Of a stretch of DNA of 64,000 nt, positions 7,288-15,589 are shown one piece after another. The stretch covers positions 23,759 through 87,758 of the forward strand of contig CAYUBQ010000010.1 in NCBI GenBank assembly GCA_964443135.1, read 5' to 3'. How positions within the stretch are numbered: the first letter of the stretch is position 1; every line of letters begins with the position of its first letter. Source of the stretch: JAIPEI01 sp964443135 (GTDB lineage: Bacteria; Desulfobacterota; DSM-4660; Desulfatiglandales; HGW-15). Position numbers and translations under genes: made by a program. Below the pieces are notes generated by a model. It saw only the letters and a program-made list of their open reading frames with translations, was not told the DNA's origin and did no database searches.

Positions 7288-9393
7288 ATGGACACCCGCG
7301 AAAAGACGGCCGGGCGCACGACCAACCGGCTGGCCGGCGAGAAGAGCCCCTACCTGCTCCAGCACGCGCACAACCCGGTGGACTGGTTTCCCTGGGGAGA
7401 CGAGGCCTTCGAGACGGCCCGCCGGCTGGACCGTCCCGTGTTCCTGTCCATCGGCTATGCCACCTGCCACTGGTGCCACGTCATGGAGAAGGAGTCCTTC
7501 GAGGACCCGGAGGTGGCGGAGCTGATGAACCGGGCGTTCGTTTCGGTCAAGGTGGACCGGGAGGAACGCCCCGACCTGGATCACATCTACATGACCGCCT
7601 GCCAGATGCTCACCGGAAGCGGGGGGTGGCCCCTCACCATCGTGATGACCCCCGAAAGGATGCCCTTTTTCGCCGCCACCTACATCCCGCCGAAGGCCCG
7701 GTTCGGCCGGGCGGGCATGGTGGAGCTCATCCCGAGGCTCCAGGAGGTCTGGGAGAACCGCAGGGAAGAGGTGATGGACTCCGCCGGAAAGATCCTCGCG
7801 GCCCTCGAGACCGCAGCCGTCCCGGAGGCGGAGGGGGAGCTGGGAATGGAGGCCCTCGACCGCGCCTTCGAGGAACTCTCCGGCTCCTTCGACGCCCGCC
7901 ACGGCGGCTTCGGCAAGGCGCCCAAGTTTCCCTCGCCCCACAACCTGCTCTTTCTCCTCCGGTACTGGAAGCGGACCGGCAACCCCCGGGCCCTGGAGAT
8001 GGTGGAGTCCACCCTGGCCGCCATGCGGCGGGGCGGCCTGTTCGACCACCTGGGATTCGGCTTCCACCGCTACGCCACGGACGAGACCTGGCTCGTGCCC
8101 CACTTCGAGAAGATGCTCTACGACCAGGCCATGCTCGCCACGACCTACGTGGAGGCCTGGCAGGCCACGGGCAAGAGCCTCTACCGAAAGACCGCGGAGG
8201 AGGTGTTCGCCTACGTCCTGCGGGACATGGTCACCCCGGAGGGGGGACTCTGCGCGGCCGAGGACGCGGACAGCGAGGGGGTCGAGGGCAAGTTCTACGT
8301 CTGGACAGAGCGGGAGATCCGGGAAACGCTTTCGGAGGAGGACGCCGACCTGGTGATCCGGGCGTTCAACGTGTCCGGGGAGGGCAACTTCCGGGACGAG
8401 GCCACCGGAAGAAAGACCGGGGAGAACATCCTCCACCGGTCGCAGGGCCCGCAGGCCCGGCCTCTGGACCCGGACGAGAAGAAGCGCCTGGAGGCGGCGC
8501 GCGAGACCCTCTTTGCCATCCGGGAGCGCCGGGTGCGGCCCCTCCGGGACGACAAGGTGCTCACCGACTGGAACGGGCTCATGATCGCCGCGCTGGCGCG
8601 GGGCGCCCGGGCGTTCGAGAACCCGGACTACGCGGAGGCGGCCGCCCGGGCGGCCGCGCTCATCGAGGTGCGGCTCTCCGGGACCGGGGGACGGCTCCTG
8701 CACCGCTACCGGGACGGCCAGGCCGCCGTCGAGGGCCACCTGGACGACTACGCCTTCCTGGCCTGGGGGCTGTTGGAGCTCTACGAGGCGACCTTCGAGG
8801 AGAAGCACCTCCGCTGGGCCCTGGAGCTGGCCGACGCCATGCGGTCCCGGTTCGAGGACGCGGAGAAGGGGGGGTTCTTCTTCGCCGTGAAGGACGCTTC
8901 GGACCTGATCGTCCGCAAGAAGGAGCTCCAGGACGCCGCGGTCCCCTCGGGGAACAGCGTGGCCGCCCTGGTCCTCCTGAGGCTGGCCCGGCTCACGGGA
9001 CGGTCCGATCTCGAGGAGAGCGCCTACGGCGTGTTCCAGGCCCTCGCCGGGACCGTGGAGCGGCTCCCCTCGGCCTTCACGTTTCTCCTCTCCGCCCTGG
9101 ACTTCGCCGCAGGCCCCACCCGGGAGGTGGTCATCGTGGGGAACCGGGACGGCGACGACACACGGGCCATGCTCCGGGTGCTCGGCTCCCGGTTCCTGCC
9201 GGACACGGTGACCCTTCTCCGGCCCGCGGACCGGGGCACCCCGGACATCGACACCCTCGCTCCCTACGTGCGCCACCACGAGATGGTGGCCGGCAGGGCC
9301 TCGGCCTATGTCTGCCGGGACCAGGCCTGCCGGACCCCGGTGACCGGTCCGCAGGAGCTCCTGGCGAGCATCGAAGGGGCCGCCGGAGGGTGA
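7288..9393 (+). CDS. Thioredoxin-domain protein, YyaL/SPATA20 (DUF255) family
   Basis: A 701-residue cytoplasmic protein. The N-terminal thioredoxin-like domain (about 10-170) carries the family signature YATCHWCHVM with the CxxC pair C60/C63. The rest is an alpha/alpha-toroid resembling N-acylglucosamine epimerases or cellobiose epimerases, with motifs such as HYGGFGKAPKFP-type DARHGGFGKAPKFP and EKMLYDQA. The family is widespread but its reaction is unproven. The length matches the usual ~680-720 residues. The ATG at 7288 follows AAAGGA; an earlier ATG at 7261 overlaps the region before that site. The stop codon overlaps the poly-A that forms the U-tract of the opposite-strand terminator. 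Confidence 0.88.
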   Translation: MDTREKTAGRTTNRLAGEKSPYLLQHAHNPVDWFPWGDEAFETARRLDRPVFLSIGYATCHWCHVMEKESFEDPEVAELMNRAFVSVKVDREERPDLDHIYMTACQMLTGSGGWPLTIVMTPERMPFFAATYIPPKARFGRAGMVELIPRLQEVWENRREEVMDSAGKILAALETAAVPEAEGELGMEALDRAFEELSGSFDARHGGFGKAPKFPSPHNLLFLLRYWKRTGNPRALEMVESTLAAMRRGGLFDHLGFGFHRYATDETWLVPHFEKMLYDQAMLATTYVEAWQATGKSLYRKTAEEVFAYVLRDMVTPEGGLCAAEDADSEGVEGKFYVWTEREIRETLSEEDADLVIRAFNVSGEGNFRDEATGRKTGENILHRSQGPQARPLDPDEKKRLEAARETLFAIRERRVRPLRDDKVLTDWNGLMIAALARGARAFENPDYAEAAARAAALIEVRLSGTGGRLLHRYRDGQAAVEGHLDDYAFLAWGLLELYEATFEEKHLRWALELADAMRSRFEDAEKGGFFFAVKDASDLIVRKKELQDAAVPSGNSVAALVLLRLARLTGRSDLEESAYGVFQALAGTVERLPSAFTFLLSALDFAAGPTREVVIVGNRDGDDTRAMLRVLGSRFLPDTVTLLRPADRGTPDIDTLAPYVRHHEMVAGRASAYVCRDQACRTPVTGPQELLASIEGAAGG

Positions 9394-9426
9394 AAAAAAG
9401 CGGGGCGTTCCGAAGAACCCCCCGCT
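9393..9426 (-). terminator. Rho-independent terminator of the tetrahaem cytochrome gene
   Basis: On the minus strand a 12-bp stem (AGCGGGGGGTTC paired with GAACGCCCCGCT, one mismatch) closes a TTCG tetraloop and is followed by seven T. It lies 48 bases after the cytochrome stop at 9474 and overlaps the stop codon of the convergent YyaL-like gene. Confidence 0.9.
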
Positions 9427-9473
9427 CGCGTCGTTGTCTCCGTCGGCCCCTGAAATGCGGGGCCCCAGCGTTC

Positions 9474-9911
9474 CTATTCCGCGGCTTTGCGTTCGTGGCA
9501 GCTGTAGCACTGGAACGGGGCCCACTCCTCGTCACTGCCTTCGTTCATCTCCCTGTGGCAGGTGCGGCAGCTCTTGTGGTAGGCCGTGGACAGCTTGTAC
9601 ACGTTCCCCTGCGGTTTTCCGGGCTTGTGGCAGGAGATGCAGGGCTTGGCCTCGTCGTCCTCGGTCCAGACATTCTCGCCGTCGACGTAGTCGTGGTGGC
9701 AGTCCTCGCAGAAGAGGCCGTAGTCCTCCCAGTGGACGTCGTGGGTGAACTTGACCGGGCCCATCTTCCGGTTGGGGTAGACGTCGTTCCGGATGAGCAT
9801 GTAGTTCTCGTACTCCTCGGTGTCCTCTGCGGATGCGTCCTGTTCGGAGGAACAGGCCGGGAGGAACCCGGGCAGGAGCAGCATCAGAAGGGCAAGGTAC
9901 CTCGCAAACAA
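9474..9911 (-). CDS. Tetrahaem c-type cytochrome lipoprotein (class III-like)
   Basis: A 145-residue exported electron carrier. A lipoprotein signal (LALLMLLLPGFLPAC, cleavage before the cysteine) precedes an acidic linker and four CxxCH haem motifs: CEDCH, CISCH, CRTCH and CYSCH. Additional histidines, such as those in FTHDVHW and AYHKSC, could be distal ligands as in cytochrome c3-type (class III) proteins. The start is taken as TTG at 9911 because a full AAAGGAGGT lies six bases upstream; ATGs further upstream have no such site. It probably shuttles electrons in the periplasm at the membrane surface. A strong terminator follows. Confidence 0.85.
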   Translation of the reverse strand: MFARYLALLMLLLPGFLPACSSEQDASAEDTEEYENYMLIRNDVYPNRKMGPVKFTHDVHWEDYGLFCEDCHHDYVDGENVWTEDDEAKPCISCHKPGKPQGNVYKLSTAYHKSCRTCHREMNEGSDEEWAPFQCYSCHERKAAE

Positions 9912-10105
9912 GCTCCGACCTCCTTTCGCCCTGCTTCGTCCGTTCACCCGTCCTGAAACGGGGAACCGCAAAGCGTCGGTTTGAAAAGGCAAGGCTTTTC
10001 ATCGCACATTGCTGCCGGTTAGGCAACCAAAATCTTCCGGATCGGCCGGATGGGACCGGCTCCGCCGCTGCAGGCCCCTTTCGGTTGAGGTCGGCGGGAC
10101 GCCTC

Positions 10106-10399
10106 TCACTGCTGCTTTCGAAATCCCAAAACGACCCAGGCCGTTGCCCAACCCAGGGCCACGGGTCCCAGCCCGACGAGGGCGAAGGGGAGGATCCCGT
10201 CCCGCCAGGGGGTCCAGATCAGTGCGGCCGCCGCCGCCCAGAGCCCGCTCGCAAGCAAGGCCAGGCGGACGCGCCCGCTGAGAAGAGGGGGCTCCCGGGT
10301 TTCCCTTTCCGCCTCCGCTCCCTGACGGCCGAGCCTCGGGAGGAACCAGATCACCACGATGATCAGGACGATGAGCAGGATTTCCTGAATGCCGGACAA
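10106..10399 (-). CDS. Small two-to-three-helix membrane protein, unknown function
   Basis: A 97-residue hydrophobic protein. An N-terminal transmembrane segment (SGIQEILLIVLIIVVIWFLP) is followed by a charged loop (GRQGAEAERETRE) and two more hydrophobic stretches near residues 47-62 and 67-90. I favour the TTG at 10399 as start because GGAGG precedes it by five bases; an in-frame ATG at 10411 has no obvious site. Proteins of this type with a conserved SGIQEIL opening occur in related genomes without assigned function. It lies between the cytochrome gene and the divergent ATPase gene. Confidence 0.65.
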   Translation of the reverse strand: MSGIQEILLIVLIIVVIWFLPRLGRQGAEAERETREPPLLSGRVRLALLASGLWAAAAALIWTPWRDGILPFALVGLGPVALGWATAWVVLGFRKQQ

Positions 10400-10520
10400 G
10401 GAGGCCTCCATCCGAGAAGGAACCGATGAGGGGACGACCAACGCCCCGGACTGATATTGCCCGGACCGGAGAAGGTTCGTCAAGGACAAGGTGCCCCCGC
10501 CCGGGTGCCGAAGCCCGCCC

Positions 10521-10548
10521 TTGCCGCCCCCCATGGTTGTGATACAAT
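10521..10548 (+). promoter_or_regulatory. Probable sigma-70 promoter of the ArsA-like gene
   Basis: TTGCCG (10521-10526), 16 bases, then TACAAT (10543-10548; 5 of 6 consensus). The start site near 10555 would leave a ~34-base leader containing AAAGGAGG before the GTG at 10589. Confidence 0.6.
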
Positions 10549-10588
10549 CTCCTCTCGAGTCGACGATGCGGGACGGAAAGGAGGCGGC

Positions 10589-11794
10589 GTGAGGGTACTT
10601 TTCTACGCAGGAAAGGGGGGGGTCGGGAAGACGAGCGTGGCAGCGGCCACGGGGATTCGCACGGCCGAGGCCGGGAGCCGCACCGTGATTCTCTCCCTGG
10701 ACACGGCCCACAGCCTGTCCGACGTCTTCGACCTGGACCGCGACCTGCTGGACCGGAACCGGGGGCGCCCGGTTCGGGTGGCGGACAACCTCTGGATTCA
10801 GGAGATGGACATCCAGGAGGAGATCCGGAAGAACTGGGGGGACATTCACCGCTACATCTCCACCCTGCTCAACACCACGGGGCTGGAGGAGATCCTGGCC
10901 GAGGAGCTGGCCGTCCTGCCGGGCATGGAGGAGGTGAGCCTGCTCCTCTACATCAACCGCTACGTGCAGCGGGAGATGTTCGATGTGATCATCCTGGACT
11001 GCGCGCCCACCGGGGAGTCCCTGCGGTTCATCAGCATCCCCACCACCCTGGAGTGGTACATGAAGAAGATCTTCCGGATGGAGCGGACCATCGCCCGGTA
11101 CGCGCGACCCGTGGCCAAGAGGCTCTATGACGTGCCCCTCCCCGGTGAGGACTACTTCGACGAGCTGGAACGTCTCTTCGTACGCCTCGAAGGTGTCGAC
11201 CGGATCCTGACGGACCCCGGGACCACCAGCGTCCGCCTGGTGACCAACCCGGAGAAGGTGGTGCTCAAGGAGACCCAGCGCGCCTTCATGTACTTCTGCC
11301 TCTACCGCATGAACATCGACGGGGTCATCGTGAACCGCGTGCTCCCCGACGGCGTGACGGACGGCTACTTCGACGGGTGGAAACGGAGCCAGGAGCGCCA
11401 CCTGGAGACCGCCCGCTCGGTCTTCAGCCCCATTCCCGTCTTCCCGGTCCACCTGCTGGCCTCCGAGGCCCTGGGCTACGAGGCCCTCCGGGACCTGGGG
11501 CATCTCATCTACGGGGAGCGGGACCCCCTGGATCGCTTCTTCGACCGGGAGCCGTACCGCCTGGAAAAAGAGGCGGGGGGCTACCGCCTGACGATCACGC
11601 TCCCCTTCGCCACCCGGGAGAGCGTGGAGCTCAACCGGGTCGCGGACGAGCTCATCGTGCGGGTGGGCGGGATCCAGCGGCACGTGATGCTGCCGAGGCC
11701 CGTGGCCGCGTCCACCGGGGTCCGGGCCCGGGTGGACGGCCGTGAGCTGAACATCCATTTCGAGGAGGATGACCATGGAAGAGAAAACCCGTGA
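10589..11794 (+). CDS. ArsA/Get3-family ATPase with C-terminal HSP20-like domain
   Basis: A 401-residue cytoplasmic P-loop ATPase. The deviant Walker A GKGGVGKTSVAA is at the N-terminus, followed by the switch regions LDTAHSLSDVF and LDCAPTGESLRF, and the nucleotide motif VTNPEKVVLKE. After about residue 315 the chain forms a small beta-rich domain (GGYRLTITLPF to MLPRPV) matching the HSP20-like domain seen at the end of many bacterial ArsA homologues. There are no ArsB, ArsC or ArsR genes nearby, so a role in arsenite export is not supported; membrane-protein targeting or another ion-linked role is possible. The GTG start follows AAAGGAGG. The next gene overlaps its end by 20 bases. Confidence 0.85.
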   Translation: MRVLFYAGKGGVGKTSVAAATGIRTAEAGSRTVILSLDTAHSLSDVFDLDRDLLDRNRGRPVRVADNLWIQEMDIQEEIRKNWGDIHRYISTLLNTTGLEEILAEELAVLPGMEEVSLLLYINRYVQREMFDVIILDCAPTGESLRFISIPTTLEWYMKKIFRMERTIARYARPVAKRLYDVPLPGEDYFDELERLFVRLEGVDRILTDPGTTSVRLVTNPEKVVLKETQRAFMYFCLYRMNIDGVIVNRVLPDGVTDGYFDGWKRSQERHLETARSVFSPIPVFPVHLLASEALGYEALRDLGHLIYGERDPLDRFFDREPYRLEKEAGGYRLTITLPFATRESVELNRVADELIVRVGGIQRHVMLPRPVAASTGVRARVDGRELNIHFEEDDHGRENP

Positions 11795-12002
11795 GCAGGA
11801 GACGTTCATCTGTCCGGTGGGGCGGTTTTTCGCCGAGCTGGGCAAATGCGGCGATCGGAGCTCGGACTTTCGCACGCACCTGAAGCAGTCCCGGGTCGAG
11901 TTCCTCAAGGCGATCCGCTCCCTGGTGGACGAGGGGATCGAGCGCATGGAGAAGGAACCGGACAAGGAGGAACGCAAGGCGACCCGGATCGAGGTGGAGT
12001 AG
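11775..12002 (+). CDS. Small conserved-looking protein paired with ArsA-like ATPase
   Basis: A 75-residue acidic protein, MEEKTREQETFICPVGRFFA at its start, with two cysteines (CPVG and KCGDRSS) and a helical, charged C-terminus. I do not recognise a family. The ATG at 11775 is chosen over one at 11769 because GAGGAGG ends at 11768, giving a 6-base spacing. The overlap with the ATPase gene indicates translational coupling and suggests a partner role. It could be a small regulatory or client-binding subunit; that is inference. Confidence 0.65.
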   Translation: MEEKTREQETFICPVGRFFAELGKCGDRSSDFRTHLKQSRVEFLKAIRSLVDEGIERMEKEPDKEERKATRIEVE

Positions 12003-12070
12003 CGCCTTGACGGGGCGGGGGGGCTCTGGTAGAAGACCGGGATTCCGATCGAAAAGGAGAGCGCAACCCG

Positions 12071-13327
12071 TTGGAATTCACTGCGATCAAGGGGTTCAAG
12101 GACATCCTGCCCGCCGAGATCGACCCCTGGCAGCGGCTGGACGCCCGCGCCCGCGAGATCTTCGACGCCTTCGGCTTCCGGGAGATCAAGCCTCCGGCCA
12201 TGGAGTGGACCGAGCTCTTCAGCCGCTCCATCGGCGAGGACACGGACATCGTCTCCAAGGAGATGTACACCATCCGCGACAGCAAGGGCCGCGGCATGAC
12301 TCTCCGGCCCGAGGCCACCGCGTCGGTCACGCGGGCCTACATCCAGAACCGGCTCTACCAGGACAACCCCGTGCAGAAGCTCTTCGTCACGGGCCCCATG
12401 TTCCGTCACGAGAACCCCCAGAAGGGCCGCTTCCGCCAGTTTCACCAGATCGACGCCGAGATCTTCGGCGATGCCGGACCCCGGTCGGACGCCGACCTCA
12501 TCGTGATGCTCCTCCACCTGTTCGAATCCCTCTCCCTCTCGGGCCTCTCGCTCCAGCTCAACTCCCTGGGGTGCCCCGACTGCCGCCCCGCGTTCCGCGA
12601 GGCGCTCCGGGACTACCTGGAGGAAAGCGCCCGGGGCCTGTGCGAGGACTGCACCCGCCGTGCGAAGACCAATCCGCTCCGGGTGTTCGACTGCAAGGCG
12701 GCGGCCTGCCAGGGACTGGTGGCCGGGGCGCCCTCGGTGCTGGATCACCTCTGCGAGGACTGCCGCGCCCACTTCGACGCGCTCCAGGGGCTTCTGGGGG
12801 ACGCGAACGTGGTCTACACCGTGAACCCCCGGCTGGTGCGCGGCCTCGACTACTACACGCGGACCGCCTTCGAGGTCCAGACCGAGCGCCTGGGCGCCCA
12901 GAACGCCGTGGCCGGCGGGGGACGCTACGACGGCCTGGTCAAGCAGCTCGGAGGCCCGGACCACCCGGCCATCGGGTTCGCCATCGGCGTGGAGCGTCTG
13001 ATCGCCCTCATGAACGAGGTCCGGGAACCCGAGCAGCCGGCGCCCTCCCTGTTCGTGGCGGCCCTGGGCGACGAGGCGGCCCGGAGGGCCTTCGCCTGGG
13101 TGACCGCCCTCCGGAAGGCCGGCCTCCGGGTGGAGACGGACTACGCCGCCCGGAGCCTCAAGTCCCAGATGAAGCGGGCGGACCGGCTGAACGCGTCCCG
13201 GGTCCTCATCGTGGGCGAGAACGAGCTCGCCTCGGGCAAGGGGCTCCTCCGGGACATGGAGACCAAGGCCCAGGAGGAGATCCCCCTGAACGACCTGGTC
13301 GAGAAAATAGGGGACGTTCTTGCATAA
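12071..13327 (+). CDS. hisS: Histidine--tRNA ligase
   Basis: A 418-residue class II aminoacyl-tRNA synthetase that charges tRNA-His. Motif 2 is seen in the MFRHENPQKGRFRQFHQID stretch, the histidine A motifs in LVRGLDYYTRTAFE and AGGGRYDGLVKQLG, motif 3 in AIGFAIGVERL, and a C-terminal anticodon-binding domain follows. It starts at TTG 12071, with AAGGAG about 11 bases upstream. The last codons (GDVLA, stop TAA) lie inside the left arm of an inverted-repeat element, so the natural C-terminus may have been altered by its insertion. aspS follows. Confidence 0.95.
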   Translation: MEFTAIKGFKDILPAEIDPWQRLDARAREIFDAFGFREIKPPAMEWTELFSRSIGEDTDIVSKEMYTIRDSKGRGMTLRPEATASVTRAYIQNRLYQDNPVQKLFVTGPMFRHENPQKGRFRQFHQIDAEIFGDAGPRSDADLIVMLLHLFESLSLSGLSLQLNSLGCPDCRPAFREALRDYLEESARGLCEDCTRRAKTNPLRVFDCKAAACQGLVAGAPSVLDHLCEDCRAHFDALQGLLGDANVVYTVNPRLVRGLDYYTRTAFEVQTERLGAQNAVAGGGRYDGLVKQLGGPDHPAIGFAIGVERLIALMNEVREPEQPAPSLFVAALGDEAARRAFAWVTALRKAGLRVETDYAARSLKSQMKRADRLNASRVLIVGENELASGKGLLRDMETKAQEEIPLNDLVEKIGDVLA

Positions 13328-13437
13328 TTCGATAACTCCCCTTTGTCGAGCTGTCGATCCCGGTCACGCACATGGCGTTTCAACCGCTGTCCAAGGGGAC
13401 CGCGGCTCGAGTTATCGAATTATGCAAAAACGTCCCC
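13310..13437. mobile_element. MITE-like element with 29-bp terminal inverted repeats
   Basis: The 128-bp element is bounded by 29-base inverted arms at 13310-13338 and 13409-13437 that match at 28 of 29 positions. They begin GGGGACGTT and contain TGCATAATTCGATAACTC. No transposase is encoded inside. The left arm supplies the hisS stop codon and the right arm sits just ahead of the aspS ribosome site. Such elements are normally moved in trans by a transposase elsewhere in the genome, possibly a REP-associated tyrosine transposase. As RNA it would fold into a long hairpin between the two synthetase genes. Confidence 0.75.
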
Positions 13438-13461
13438 TCATTGGGGACTGAAGGAGCACGA

Positions 13462-15255
13462 TTGCAGATCGACACGCTGGGAGACTGGAAGAGGACCCAC
13501 GACTGCGGGGCGCTTCGCGCCGGGGACGCGGGCCGCGAGGTCGTGCTCATGGGCTGGGTCCACGTGCGGAGGGACCTGGGGAACCTGATCTTCATCGATC
13601 TCCGGGACCGGGAGGGCATCACCCAGGTGGTGTTCGACCCCCAGGTGGACGCCGGGGTCCACGAGCGGGCCCACGTGCTCCGGGGCGAGTGGGTGGTGGC
13701 CGTCCGCGGCGAGACCGTCCCCCGGCTCGAGGGGCAGGAGAACCCGGACATGGCCACGGGCGCGGTGGAGGTCCGGGCCGGGGCGCTCAAGATCCTGAAC
13801 CGCACCGAGATCCCGCCCTTCCAGGTGGCGGGGGCGGTGGACGCCTCCGAGACCCTCCGGCTCAAGCACCGCTACCTGGAGCTCCGCCGTCCCCGGGTGT
13901 TCCGGAACTTCCGCACCCGCCACCGCATCGCGGCCTGCGTGCGGGACTACCTGAACCGCGAGGGGTTCATCGAGGTGGAGACCCCGGTTCTCACCAAGAG
14001 CACCCCGGAGGGCGCCCGGGACTACCTGGTCCCCAGCCGGGTGAACCAGGGGCTGTTCTACGCCCTGCCCCAATCCCCCCAGCTCTTCAAGCAGCTCCTC
14101 ATGGTGTCCGGGTTCGACCGGTACTACCAGATCGTCCGCTGCTTCCGCGACGAGGACCTCCGGGCCGACCGGCAGCCGGAGTTCACCCAGGTGGATCTGG
14201 AGATTTCCTTTGCGGACGAGGAGGCCGTGATCGTCCTGCACGAGGGCCTGATGCAGGCCCTTTACAGCACCGTGCTGGAAAAGGAGCTCACCCTCCCCTT
14301 TCCCCGCCTCACCTATCGGGAGGCCATGGACCGGTTCGGCACGGACCGGCCGGACACCCGGTTCGGTCTGGAGATCCGGGACCTGACCGGGGCCGCGGCC
14401 GAGTCCGAGTTCGGGGTGTTCCGTCAGGTCATTGACGGCGGGGGCGTGGTCAAGGCGGTCACGGTGCCCGGCGGCGCGGAGGGGTTCTCGAGAAAGGACC
14501 TGGACGGGCTGGGCGCGTCCGCGGTCGAGTGGGGCGCCAAGGGCCTGGCCTGGGCCAAGGTGACCGAGGGCGGCTGGCAGTCCCCCATCAAGAAATTCTT
14601 CCCCGAGGGGCTTCAGGAAGAGATGAACCGGGTCGCGGGTGCGGGACCCGGGGACCTCCTGCTCCTGGTCTCGGACCGGGACGGGACCGCCCTCCACGTC
14701 CTGGGCATGCTCCGGCTCCACCTGGCCCGAAGGCTCGGCCTCGTCCGGAACGACGAGCCCGCTTTCGTCTGGGTGACCGAGTTCCCCCTGCTCGAGCCCG
14801 ACGACGAGGAGGAGGGACGGCTCACGGCCGTCCACCACCCCTTTACCGCGCCCCTGGTGGAGGATTTGCCGCGGCTCGCGGATGAGCCCGAGGCGGTGCG
14901 GGCCCGGGCCTACGACCTGGTGCTGAACGGGAGCGAGATCGGGGGCGGGAGCGTGCGGATCCACACCCGCGAGCTCCAGGACGAGATGTTCCGCATCCTG
15001 GGGATCACCACCGAGGAGGCCGAGGCCAAGTTCGGCTTCTTCCTGGAGGCCCTCCGGTACGGAGCGCCCCCCCACGCCGGCATGGCGCTCGGGTTCGACC
15101 GCCTGGTGGCCGTCATGACCGGCGCGGAGAGCATCCGCGAGGTGATCGCCTTTCCCAAGACCCAGCGGGCCACCTGCCCGCTCACCGGCGCCCCGTCCCG
15201 GGTGGACGAGCGGCAGCTCGAGGATCTCGGGCTATCGGTCCGCCCCGAAGAGTAG
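13462..15255 (+). CDS. aspS: Aspartate--tRNA ligase (bacterial type)
   Basis: A 597-residue class II synthetase charging tRNA-Asp and possibly tRNA-Asn. An N-terminal OB-fold anticodon domain (GWVHVRRDLGNLIFIDLRDR) precedes the catalytic core with motif 2 (CFRDEDLRADRQPEFTQ), the bacterial GAD insertion (about 290-420) and motif 3 (GMALGFDRLVAVM). The TTG at 13462 is taken as start because AAGGAG lies five bases upstream; the earlier in-frame ATG at 13372 would make the protein begin within the inverted-repeat element. Nothing odd is seen in the catalytic residues. Confidence 0.93.
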   Translation: MQIDTLGDWKRTHDCGALRAGDAGREVVLMGWVHVRRDLGNLIFIDLRDREGITQVVFDPQVDAGVHERAHVLRGEWVVAVRGETVPRLEGQENPDMATGAVEVRAGALKILNRTEIPPFQVAGAVDASETLRLKHRYLELRRPRVFRNFRTRHRIAACVRDYLNREGFIEVETPVLTKSTPEGARDYLVPSRVNQGLFYALPQSPQLFKQLLMVSGFDRYYQIVRCFRDEDLRADRQPEFTQVDLEISFADEEAVIVLHEGLMQALYSTVLEKELTLPFPRLTYREAMDRFGTDRPDTRFGLEIRDLTGAAAESEFGVFRQVIDGGGVVKAVTVPGGAEGFSRKDLDGLGASAVEWGAKGLAWAKVTEGGWQSPIKKFFPEGLQEEMNRVAGAGPGDLLLLVSDRDGTALHVLGMLRLHLARRLGLVRNDEPAFVWVTEFPLLEPDDEEEGRLTAVHHPFTAPLVEDLPRLADEPEAVRARAYDLVLNGSEIGGGSVRIHTRELQDEMFRILGITTEEAEAKFGFFLEALRYGAPPHAGMALGFDRLVAVMTGAESIREVIAFPKTQRATCPLTGAPSRVDERQLEDLGLSVRPEE

Positions 15256-15321
15256 GGCACGGGGTTTGCAGTCGTCTGGGGCCGAGCAGGGGGGCGGGGG
15301 TGTTTCACGCAAAAAAGGGAG

Positions 15322-15349
15322 TTGACAACCCCCGCCTCGGGGGTATACT
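15322..15349 (+). promoter_or_regulatory. Sigma-70 promoter of the branched-chain amino acid operon
   Basis: TTGACA (15322-15327), 16 bases and TATACT (15344-15349) form a strong promoter. Transcription would begin near 15356, about 40 bases before the leader peptide ATG at 15396. Confidence 0.8.
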
Positions 15350-15395
15350 CACGACTTATCATTTGAACTGCGCCATTCCAGCTCGGGGCATCACC

Positions 15396-15512
15396 ATGCG
15401 TTTCACCGCCATCCGGCCCATCATCATTACCACCGCAGCAGGGGCACCCGTGTGCGCTCTGCTGCTCCTTCTTGGGATCGGTCTGAAACCCCCGGGTCTG
15501 ATGATGGAATAG
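15396..15512 (+). CDS. Ile/Leu-rich leader peptide of a transcription attenuator
   Basis: A 38-residue peptide, MRFTAIRPIIITTAAGAPVC followed by ALLLLLGIGLKPPGLMME. It contains a run of three isoleucines, a run of five leucines, further Ile, Leu and Val codons, and two Thr. Only 18 bases separate its stop from the terminator hairpin. The RNA segment over the Ile codons (15418-15426) is perfectly complementary to 15499-15507 at the end of the peptide, a candidate 1:2 pairing. Ribosome stalling on starved Ile or Leu codons would be expected to prevent terminator formation, as in the enteric ilv and leu leaders. A longer in-frame reading from 15300 begins upstream of the promoter and is not used. 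Confidence 0.8.
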   Translation: MRFTAIRPIIITTAAGAPVCALLLLLGIGLKPPGLMME

Positions 15513-15529
15513 TCTGCAACAAACCAGAA

Positions 15530-15568
15530 AATCCGTTATCAGGCCACCCTGATAACGGATTTTTTTTT
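15530..15568 (+). terminator. Attenuator terminator upstream of cimA
   Basis: A perfect 13-bp stem (ATCCGTTATCAGG, 15531-15543, with 15548-15560) closes a four-base loop and is followed by eight further T. It lies between the leader peptide stop and the cimA start 22 bases downstream, so it must be regulated for the operon to be expressed. Confidence 0.92.
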
Positions 15569-15589
15569 GGTCGAAAGCGAGGACCCACC

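Noticed and set aside
7008..9956. 982-codon plus-strand open frame across the YyaL region
   Set aside because: Arg/Gly/Pro-rich out-of-frame reading of the YyaL-like gene and antisense of the cytochrome gene.
13372..13461. Upstream ATG start for aspS
   Set aside because: It lies inside the inverted-repeat element; the TTG at 13462 has AAGGAG five bases upstream and gives the family N-terminus.
15300..15395. Longer leader peptide starting at 15300
   Set aside because: The promoter at 15322-15349 puts the transcription start near 15356, so upstream codons are not transcribed.
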